Shown here piece after piece: positions 1-5,017 of a DNA stretch of 5,017 nt. A program made the position numbers and the translations under genes. Source of the DNA: an uncultured Bacteroidota bacterium (GTDB lineage: Bacteria > Bacteroidota > Bacteroidia > Chitinophagales > Chitinophagaceae). The notes beneath the pieces were generated by a model. It made no database searches, had not been told where the DNA came from, and saw nothing but the letters and a program-made list of their open reading frames with translations. Location: contig CAIJZG010000237.1 in the NCBI GenBank assembly GCA_903825065.1, forward strand, positions 1-5,017, given 5' to 3'. Positions within the stretch are counted from its first letter, which is position 1. Every line of letters starts with the position of its first letter.

Positions 1-414
1 CTGATACTTACTTTTGGAGGTGCCGGTGCATTTAAAGAAATTTTACAAGTCATGCATTTAGGAGACCAAATTTTATTAATCACAAATAATAGTTTAGTTA
101 ATCCGCTAATTATTGCTTGGTTAATTGCAGCGGCATTGCGAGTCATTACAGGTTCTTCTACTGTAGCTGGAATAACAACTGCAGGACTTATTTTACCAAT
201 TTTACTCAAAACTGGTATTAACCCAAATTTACTTGCCCTTAGCATCGGGTCTGGATCAATGGTTTTATCGCATGTGAACGATTCTGGTTTTTGGCTGTTC
301 AAAGAATACTTTGGTGTTTCTATAAAAAACACTTTACGTTCTTGGACAATTATGGAAACAATTCTTGCAATTGTAGGTTTGATAGGCGTATTAATACTTC
401 AAAATTTTGTTTAA
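1..414 (+). CDS. GntP-family gluconate/sugar-acid:H+ symporter, C-terminal part (5' truncated by window edge)
   Basis: The reading frame is open from base 1 and ends at TAA 412-414, giving 137 residues. GntP permeases have about 440, so roughly the first 300 lie outside the window. The visible part matches the C-terminal end of GntP/GntT/IdnT transporters. It has the 'TFGGAGAFKEIL' segment (fragment residues 4-15), a membrane span 'NPLIIAWLIAAALR', then 'TGSSTVAGITTAG' (50-62). The hallmark 'GSGSMVLSHVNDSGFW' lies at 83-98, followed by 'KEYFGVS', 'SWTIMET' and a last hydrophobic helix at 121-134. Family members are inner-membrane proton symporters for gluconate and related sugar acids; the exact substrate cannot be read here. 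An internal ATG at 52 is not the start, because family similarity continues upstream of it. The next gene follows after 18 bases on the same strand, so the two are probably co-transcribed. Confidence 0.93.
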   Translation: MILTFGGAGAFKEILQVMHLGDQILLITNNSLVNPLIIAWLIAAALRVITGSSTVAGITTAGLILPILLKTGINPNLLALSIGSGSMVLSHVNDSGFWLFKEYFGVSIKNTLRSWTIMETILAIVGLIGVLILQNFV

Positions 415-432
415 TTTTTATATTTGATTTAT

Positions 433-1281
433 ATGAAACTTTATAAAATTAAAACAGGTGCCTTACTTCAGCAGTTAGATTCCTTCTATTATTTGCAGCA
501 GCCTTGGAATGAACTCATCAACCGAAATAACCTGCATGATTATTTACAGCAAAAGGCAAGCCCCGTATCTGCAATAAGCACAGAGAAAGCAGAGGCATGT
601 TTGCATCATGAATTGATGGCTCCAATTGGCCAGCAAGAAGTTTGGGCAGCAGGGGTTACTTATTTGCGAAGTAAGTCTGCACGTATGGATGAATCCAAAG
701 AATCTGGTGCAGCGGATTTATATAATAAAGTTTATGATGCGGTCAGACCCGAACTCTTCTTCAAAGCATTGCCACATAGGGTTGCTGGACATAAGGATAC
801 CGTAAACATTCGCAAAGATTCTACTTGGAATGTACCTGAACCTGAGCTCACGTTATTCATCAATTCATGGGGTATTATTGAAGCGTATACGATTGGCAAC
901 GATATGAGTTCAAGGAGTATTGAAGGAGAAAACGCTTTATACCTGCCACAAGCAAAAATATATGAAAGAAGTGCAGGCATTGGGCCCTGTCTCTATGTGC
1001 CCGGAGTTCCGTTGCCTATTGAAACAACCATCTCGATGAAAATTATACGTAATGGGCAACAAATGTATCATGATTCAACATCGGTGAGCCGCATTAAAAG
1101 AACCCTGCCAGAACTAGCAGATTGGCTATACCAGGAAATGGATTTCCCATTTGGTAGTTTTTTAATGACGGGCACTTGTCTGGTTCCCTCGAATGATTTT
1201 ACATTGGCTGAAGGCGATGTGATTGAAATTACGATTGATGGAATTGGTACACTTACAAATTATACCGCTATAAAAAAATAA
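433..1281 (+). CDS. FAH-superfamily enzyme, 2-keto-3-deoxy-D-arabinonate dehydratase-like
   Basis: A 282-residue cytoplasmic protein of the fumarylacetoacetate hydrolase (FAH) superfamily. The FAH core runs from about residue 68 to the end. The metal-binding set is visible as E136 and E138 in 'VPEPELTLFIN' and D157 in 'IGNDMSSR'. Other conserved segments are 'WAAGVTY' (71-77), 'YNKVYDAVRPELFFKA' (97-112), 'EGENALYLPQAKIYE' (164-178) and a C-terminal 'GDVIEITIDGIGTL'. The 'KVYDAVRPE-FFKA' and 'LYLPQ-KIY' blocks resemble, from memory, archaeal 2-keto-3-deoxy-D-arabinonate dehydratase (KdaD). That enzyme makes 2-oxoglutarate semialdehyde in oxidative pentose pathways. The GntP symporter 18 bases upstream supports a sugar-acid role. 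I chose ATG 433 over an in-frame TTG at 424, which would only add MIY; neither has a Shine-Dalgarno sequence. Other FAH activities (acylpyruvase, diketo-acid hydrolase) remain possible: the fold is sure, the substrate is not. Confidence 0.87.
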   Translation: MKLYKIKTGALLQQLDSFYYLQQPWNELINRNNLHDYLQQKASPVSAISTEKAEACLHHELMAPIGQQEVWAAGVTYLRSKSARMDESKESGAADLYNKVYDAVRPELFFKALPHRVAGHKDTVNIRKDSTWNVPEPELTLFINSWGIIEAYTIGNDMSSRSIEGENALYLPQAKIYERSAGIGPCLYVPGVPLPIETTISMKIIRNGQQMYHDSTSVSRIKRTLPELADWLYQEMDFPFGSFLMTGTCLVPSNDFTLAEGDVIEITIDGIGTLTNYTAIKK

Positions 1282-1310
1282 TGCCACCTAATTTAGGTAG
1301 CATTATTTTT
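1280..1310. terminator. Bidirectional intrinsic terminator between convergent genes
   Basis: Two 11-base arms (1280-1290 and 1294-1304) pair around a 3-base ATT loop. For + strand transcripts the stem has one C-A mismatch (1285 against 1299) and is followed by a run of five T at 1306-1310. Read on the minus strand, the same mismatch becomes a U-G wobble, so the stem is continuous. It is then followed by seven U, from the A-run at 1272-1278. It therefore fits as a terminator for both the FAH gene (+), whose TAA overlaps the left arm, and the isomerase-like gene (-), which ends at 1331. It appears stronger for the minus-strand gene. The assignment rests on hairpin geometry only. Confidence 0.78.
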
Positions 1311-1330
1311 ATGTGATAGAACTATTCTAT

Positions 1331-2335
1331 TTATCCCAATACATTTCTACAAAACTCCACACATTTTTTTACTTCCTTCACTGGATCAGAATCTTTTGGA
1401 ACCTCATATTCCATTTCAACGGTAGCCGGGAAGGTATACTTCTGGTCGCGCATTAATTTTAAAGCATCGGCAATTGGTGTATCACCTTTTCCCCAAACAA
1501 CATTGCCCTTCCCATGTTCTGGAGTAAGTCTGTCTTTGATATGCATACTTAGAATTCGATCATTTTTTGCTTTTACAAATTCTAATGGATTTTTATTACC
1601 TGCAGCAACAAAATGTCCTAAATCAACATTGATCCCATTGGCAGGAGATTGCGCTAAAGCCTTATCCCATAAAGTAGGCGTTTGTTGTTCATGTCCGTGA
1701 TACCCAACTTTTATTCCATAACCAGCCGCAATGGTTGCTAGTTTTAAAGTGTGTGCTTCATTAGAAGTAAATTCCAAAGTAACATGACTTGCACCTAATG
1801 CCTTAGCAGAAGCCATACCAAAATGAATATCTTCCTCTGTATTTTGAGAGCCAAAACAATCTGGTTTATAGGCATAAATAGAAACCCCAGCTTTTTTATA
1901 TTTTTTTCTAAACTCTTCGAACTTACTGATCGATGCAGTTTTTCTCCATGCAGCAGTTGCTTCATTATTCGATTTCCTTTCCTTTTCGAAATCAACCAGC
2001 ATTTTCTTTTCATCCTCTGTGAGTTCTACCTTATCGTATCTTTTTTTCATAATAGGATACACCGTATGCATATCGATCTTACTTTGAGGTCTGCCTGCAA
2101 ATGCTTCGGCTGGGTCGCCCATCAATTCAATCGCATTAATTCCAGTTTCCAACACATATTGTAAAATAGAGTCTCCATCCTGATGTGGCATATCTCTAAA
2201 AGAGTAGGTAATAGTTCCTATTTTAACTTGATGAAGGGTATTCAAATTTCTAATAATGTATGGAGCTCCGAGAATTCCAATACCCATTTTAGAAATGAAA
2301 TCCCGCCGATTGGTTTGATTAATGTTGGTACTCAT
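1331..2335 (-). CDS. Exported sugar phosphate isomerase/epimerase-like TIM-barrel protein (xylose isomerase-like, Tat leader)
   Basis: A 334-residue protein with a twin-arginine-type leader: R10-R11 in 'NRRDFISK', then a short hydrophobic stretch 'MGIGILGAPYII' (17-28). This predicts folded export to the periplasm. The rest is the xylose-isomerase-like/AP-endonuclease-2 TIM barrel. It starts with 'VKIGTITYSFRD' and 'ETGINAIELMG' (63-73). Candidate metal ligands, by analogy with sugar 3-epimerases, are E188 ('VTLEFTS'), D238 with H241 nearby ('NVDLGHF'), H265 ('SMHIKD') and E307 or E309 ('TVEMEYE'). 'GYHGHEQ' (211-217) probably lines the active site. A lysine/glutamate-rich helical insert at about 92-150 separates the first strands from 'GVSIYAYKPD'. 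The substrate is unknown; relatives isomerise or epimerise keto-sugars, and many are named only by fold. ATG 2333-2335 puts the RR motif at the usual distance from the N-terminus; no Shine-Dalgarno is seen, normal for Bacteroidota. It is convergent with the FAH gene and divergent from the hydrolase gene. Confidence 0.88.
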   Translation of the reverse strand: MSTNINQTNRRDFISKMGIGILGAPYIIRNLNTLHQVKIGTITYSFRDMPHQDGDSILQYVLETGINAIELMGDPAEAFAGRPQSKIDMHTVYPIMKKRYDKVELTEDEKKMLVDFEKERKSNNEATAAWRKTASISKFEEFRKKYKKAGVSIYAYKPDCFGSQNTEEDIHFGMASAKALGASHVTLEFTSNEAHTLKLATIAAGYGIKVGYHGHEQQTPTLWDKALAQSPANGINVDLGHFVAAGNKNPLEFVKAKNDRILSMHIKDRLTPEHGKGNVVWGKGDTPIADALKLMRDQKYTFPATVEMEYEVPKDSDPVKEVKKCVEFCRNVLG

Positions 2336-2422
2336 GGCAAGTGTTTTTGTAAATTTTTCTTAGTTACTCAATTAGTTTATCTTAAATTCAGGCAAGCATT
2401 TATCCTTAAATAATAAGCAGCC
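2336..2422. promoter_or_regulatory. Divergent intergenic region, presumed to hold both promoters
   Basis: These 87 very AT-rich bases separate two divergent starts, so promoters for both the isomerase-like gene (-) and the hydrolase gene (+) should lie here or just inside the flanking genes. I looked for the Bacteroidota consensus (TTG about 19 bases before TAnnTTTG) and saw no full match on either strand. The closest on + is TTG 2347-2349 with TAGTTTAT 2373-2380, which has a 23-base spacer and only a partial -7 box. No operator-like palindrome stands out. The call is positional. Confidence 0.35.
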
Positions 2423-3720
2423 ATGAGGAAATTTAAAACTTTTTTATTTCTAAGTTTCATTTTATTTTCTATTTCAGTTTCAGCACAAAAGGAATATCCC
2501 AAATCAACTGGAGAATACAAACTTGTTGTGGAAGGATTCGACTGGGGACCTGCAGTTAATAAAGTAATTATTGCTTTAGATGATACCACTTCGCATATAA
2601 ATAGTAGTGATTTCTCTGTATATGTAACAAGGAAATCAAGTGATACCGAGATTTCTGCCGATCAGTCTTCTGGTCAACGAAGCATTTATACGCTTATATA
2701 TCTGATGAAAATGCTGGCAAACTTAAAACTGGGCGTTATATCACATTGGTACTTGCAGTTGGTCCGAATTTGCCCATCAGTTCTCCGTTTCAATATTCCA
2801 GGATCAAAGGAAATCAGTGGGTAGATTATCAATTCAATATTATCAATCATAAAACACTAGATGTTTGGCGAAAATCATCTGGTAAAATCATGCCATTGGT
2901 GGATCAATTTGATTTAAAAGGGAAATTTACTTTCGGTGATAAATTAACCATGTCTTATGCGTCTTTTGCACCGTCCAATCAAAAAGATAAATCACCTTTA
3001 ATTATTTGGTTGCATGGTGGTGGAGAAGGAGGTTTTGATCCAACCACTGCTCTATTGGGAAACAAAGCTGCCAACTATGCATCAGAAGCAATTCAATCAG
3101 TATTTGATGGTGCTTATATTCTAGTACCTCAGAGTCCTACATTCTGGATGCAAAATAGTCAAGGATCCTATACCACAGGAAAGGTTAATGATATTTATAA
3201 TGATGCACTAATGGCATTGATAAAAGATTTTGTACAATCGAACCCAAAAATTGATGCCAGCAGAATTTATATTGGCGGTTGTTCCAATGGTGGTTATATG
3301 ACTTTGAAACTTTTATTGCTGCATCCTGATTATTTTGCTGCTGCCTATATCAGTTCACTAGCCTATCAAGCAGAATATATCAGTGATGAAGACATGCAGA
3401 AAATTAAAAACATTCCCATTTGGTTTGTGCATTCTAAAGATGATGAAACTACAAAACCTGATCAAACTGTTTTACCTGTATATCATCGTTTAATGGCAGC
3501 AGGTGCAAAGAATGTTCACTTTAGTTTTTATGACCATGTTAATGATATTACTAATTTATATGGTGGCAAGGGATATATATACCCCGGACATTGGTCATGG
3601 GTATATTTACATGAGAACCTACCAAGGCAAGACTTTAATGGAAGCTTAGTTAAAGTCAATGGCAAACCAGTAACAATTATGGAATGGATGTCATCGCAAA
3701 AAACTAATTCTAAAAAATAA
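2423..3720 (+). pseudogene. Secreted alpha/beta-hydrolase (prolyl oligopeptidase/esterase type), broken by a single-base frameshift near 2690
   Basis: Two overlapping frames make one protein. Frame 2 (from ATG 2423) gives a signal peptide ending about 'SVSAQ' (residue 22), then the N-terminal beta domain ('VVEGFDWGPAVNKVIIALDD', 'SDFSVYVTRK') up to 'GQRSIY'. The similarity then moves to frame 1 at 2692: 'AYISDENAGKLKTGRYITL', 'AVGPNLPISSPFQY'. Adding one base near 2690-2692 restores about 432 residues. In that numbering the catalytic domain has an oxyanion segment 'HGGGEGG' from H198, nucleophile S288 in 'GGCSNGG' (GxSxG), acid D340 or D341 in 'HSKDDE', and H390 in 'YPGHWSWVY'. The intact form would be an exported serine esterase or peptidase; the substrate is unknown. 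As written, frame 2 runs on to a stop at 2822-2824 without the catalytic domain. The frame-1 part has no start with a signal peptide: a TTG at 2746 and the first ATG at 2890 are both inside the fold. This is either a recent pseudogene or a sequencing error. Confidence 0.85.
2684..2700 (+). other. Probable single-base deletion (frameshift point) in the hydrolase gene
   Basis: Up to TAT 2687-2689 frame 2 reads '...GQRSIY', and from GCT 2692 frame 1 reads 'AYISDENAGK'. Bases 2690-2691 (AC) form a codon short of one base, which would be Thr whichever base is added. Frame 1 is closed upstream by TGA 2641-2643 and frame 2 by the stop at 2822-2824, so the lesion must lie between them. The match to the family pattern (a 'YISDEN'-like strand before 'GKYVTL') places it within a few bases of 2690. 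There is no homopolymer longer than three bases exactly here. Confidence 0.7.
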
Positions 3721-3726
3721 GATCCG

Positions 3727-4863
3727 TTACTTAATAATTAAATTATTTATAACTGTACCATTTCGCACTTCTTCACTTGCCTTAGTGAGGATAGTGTCTC
3801 CAGATGTTAAAGTGCCAAAAATTTCTGTTCTCCCATCATAGGTTCTACCAGATTTTATTGGCACCCAGGTATTTGTTTTTTGATGTATCGAAATCACAAA
3901 TACGCCACTAGTAGAATTTAAAACCGCAGACGCTGGAACTATATAAGCGTTTGTATTTGCGGAGAGTGGAATAGTTACTTCTGCTACCATTCCTGGTAAC
4001 AATTTATGACTCTCGTTTACTACATCCATTTCGATATGTTGTGAACGAAGTTTAGTATCCAAAGCACCAGCTAATCTGGCAATTTGGGCTTTATACTTTT
4101 CACTTGAAATTGAATTCACTGAAAAAGACACTTCACTTTTTGAACTTATATAAGCAGTATATGCTTCAGGCACACTAACTACTAATCGTAACTTGTTATG
4201 TTCCTGCAAAGTGAATAATGGCAAATCAGATCCTTTTCCAGATGGCCCCACATAGGCACCAGCACTTACATTTCTAGCAGTGATGACACCATTAAATGGA
4301 GCCCTTATTTGCAAATAATCTTTCGTATTTAAAATCTCGTGATAGTTTGATTTAGCTGCTTCTAATTGAGCTAGGTCGGATTTTTGTTTGGCATTTGCTT
4401 GATCAAGATCGTTTTTTGAAATAGTCCCTGGTGTTTTATTGGTTTCAAATAAACGATCATAGGTTGCCTTACTTGCAAAATAGATAGCTTCTTGCGATTT
4501 TAATTTTGAATCAGCTGCAGACAATTGAGAATTTATTTCAGGTGCTTCTAATTCGGCAAGAAGCTGTCCAGCTTTTACTTCTGAACCTACATCTACCTGC
4601 ATTTTTTTTATGTAGCTATTCACTTTTGCATATAAATCTACTTGTTGAAATGCGATCAATTCACCTGGAATTTTAACAGATGAGGTTAAATTACTTTTAT
4701 TTAAAATAAAAGCTTCCACATCCGCTGGCTTAGCTATTTCAACTTTTTCTTTATCATTGTTTGGCTTTGGATACTTTTCATTATTACATCTAACAAATAA
4801 GACGATAACAATTAAACCTATTATTCCTGCAAAGTAAGTCCTTTTAGCAAAAAAATATTTCAT
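3727..4863 (-). CDS. RND efflux periplasmic adaptor subunit (HlyD/AcrA-type membrane fusion protein)
   Basis: A 378-residue membrane fusion protein that would link an inner-membrane RND pump to a TolC-like outer-membrane channel. The N-terminus has a hydrophobic segment (about 11-25) and a cysteine at 26 ('VLFVRCNNEK'). The cysteine suggests a lipoprotein, but Arg at -1 fits the lipobox poorly, so it may be a transmembrane anchor or an uncleaved leader. Next come the two lipoyl-like half motifs: 'VDVGSEVKAGQLLAELEAPE' (90-109) and 'LQIRAPFNGVITARNVSAGA' (184-203). They flank an alpha-helical hairpin (about 110-178) rich in Ala, Lys, Gln and Ser. A beta-barrel (about 224-300, with 'LLPGMVAEVTIPL' at 288-300) and a membrane-proximal domain ('YIVPASAVL' onwards) complete it. 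Length and order fit the family. The cargo is not predictable. The gene lies 36 bases after the partial upstream gene on the same strand and ends 6 bases from the convergent hydrolase gene. Confidence 0.93.
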   Translation of the reverse strand: MKYFFAKRTYFAGIIGLIVIVLFVRCNNEKYPKPNNDKEKVEIAKPADVEAFILNKSNLTSSVKIPGELIAFQQVDLYAKVNSYIKKMQVDVGSEVKAGQLLAELEAPEINSQLSAADSKLKSQEAIYFASKATYDRLFETNKTPGTISKNDLDQANAKQKSDLAQLEAAKSNYHEILNTKDYLQIRAPFNGVITARNVSAGAYVGPSGKGSDLPLFTLQEHNKLRLVVSVPEAYTAYISSKSEVSFSVNSISSEKYKAQIARLAGALDTKLRSQHIEMDVVNESHKLLPGMVAEVTIPLSANTNAYIVPASAVLNSTSGVFVISIHQKTNTWVPIKSGRTYDGRTEIFGTLTSGDTILTKASEEVRNGTVINNLIIK

Positions 4864-4899
4864 ATACAGCGGTTACTTTAAATTATATTATTTAAAAAT

Positions 4900-5017
4900 T
4901 TATGCATGATGCAAAGACGGAATAAAATGAGAGCTCTCTTCATCCTCCGGATCTAAAGATACACTTGCAGTTGAGGTCTTACCTTGACCCCATGCAAAAA
5001 CTAAAGGAAGAATAAAC
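4900..5017 (-). CDS. C-terminal end of a probable RND efflux permease (5' part beyond window edge)
   Basis: On the minus strand, a frame open from the right window edge runs 38 codons to TAA at 4900-4902. It begins with a hydrophobic stretch, 'FILPLVFAWGQGK', and continues with a polar tail containing 'SLDPEDEESSHF' and ending 'LHHA'. A final membrane helix with 'LP-VFAW' followed by a charged cytoplasmic tail fits the end of an RND-family permease. The adaptor gene 36 bases downstream on the same strand supports that reading. The fragment is too short to identify by itself; another membrane protein is possible. It is too short and edge-truncated to show a start. Confidence 0.5.
   Translation of the reverse strand, partial: FILPLVFAWGQGKTSTASVSLDPEDEESSHFIPSLHHA

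Noticed and set aside
424..432. TTG start for the FAH-family gene
   Set aside because: It adds only three residues before a normal ATG at 433 and has no ribosome-site advantage.
1823..2164. Plus-strand frame of 113 codons antisense to the isomerase-like gene
   Set aside because: Its Phe/Ser/Cys-rich translation is typical of the reverse of a Lys/Glu-rich coding segment, and it lies wholly inside a well-supported gene.
2337..2397. Repeated GGCAAG near 2337 and 2391 in the divergent intergenic region
   Set aside because: A six-base repeat is expected by chance, and it does not form a symmetric operator with the neighbouring bases.
2642..2824. Programmed -1 ribosomal frameshift joining the two hydrolase frames
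   Set aside because: The direction (frame 2 to frame 1) is right for -1 slippage, but I found no X-XXY-YYZ slippery heptamer in phase in the overlap. The similarity switches near 2690 without a slippery run or clear downstream stem, so a simple deletion is the plainer reading.
2746..3720. Independent gene starting at TTG 2746
   Set aside because: Frame 1 upstream of 2746 (from about 2692) still encodes conserved sequence of the same protein. TTG lies inside a beta strand, with no ribosome site or signal peptide.
3731..3752. AT-only inverted repeat (AATAATT/AATTATT) at the junction of the two convergent genes on the right
   Set aside because: The arms overlap almost without a loop, contain no G or C, and sit within the 3' coding end of the adaptor gene. 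It is too weak to call a terminator.
4903..4913. Small palindrome TGCATGATGCA
   Set aside because: It has five-base arms, lies in the last codons (LHHA) of the partial upstream gene, and has no second copy, so it is probably chance.

Overview
This AT-rich window looks like a chromosomal stretch from a Bacteroidota bacterium, plausibly Chitinophagaceae-like. The reasons are the almost complete lack of Shine-Dalgarno sequences before the starts, the Bacteroidota-style Tat leader (NRRDFISKMGIG) on a xylose-isomerase-like protein, the 'SVSAQK' signal-peptide end on a serine hydrolase, and the low-GC coding style. The genus is an inference. I found no RNA genes, insertion sequences, CRISPR arrays or phage genes.

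Layout. (1) At the left edge, on the + strand, lies the C-terminal third of a GntP-family sugar-acid:H+ symporter (1-414). It is followed 18 bases later by an FAH-superfamily enzyme (433-1281) that most resembles 2-keto-3-deoxy-D-arabinonate dehydratase. Together they look like the end of an operon that imports and breaks down an aldonic or other sugar acid. (2) A bidirectional terminator hairpin (1280-1304) separates this operon from a convergent minus-strand gene (1331-2335). That gene encodes an exported, Tat-type sugar isomerase/epimerase-like TIM barrel. (3) An 87-base divergent intergenic region leads to a secreted alpha/beta-hydrolase of the prolyl-oligopeptidase/esterase type (2423-3720). 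Its reading frame is broken by an apparent single-base deletion near 2690. All catalytic motifs lie downstream of the break. (4) Six bases after it, convergently, ends a minus-strand RND-type efflux periplasmic adaptor (3727-4863). This is preceded in its operon by the last 38 codons of a gene that is probably the RND permease (4900-5017).

Functionally, the left half is carbohydrate metabolism: sugar-acid uptake, keto-deoxy acid dehydration, and a periplasmic sugar isomerase-like protein. The right end is an efflux operon unrelated to it. The most notable points are the clean frameshift in the hydrolase and the bidirectional terminator, whose single mismatch on one strand becomes a G-U wobble on the other. 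I see no convincing evidence of a wholly new system here.
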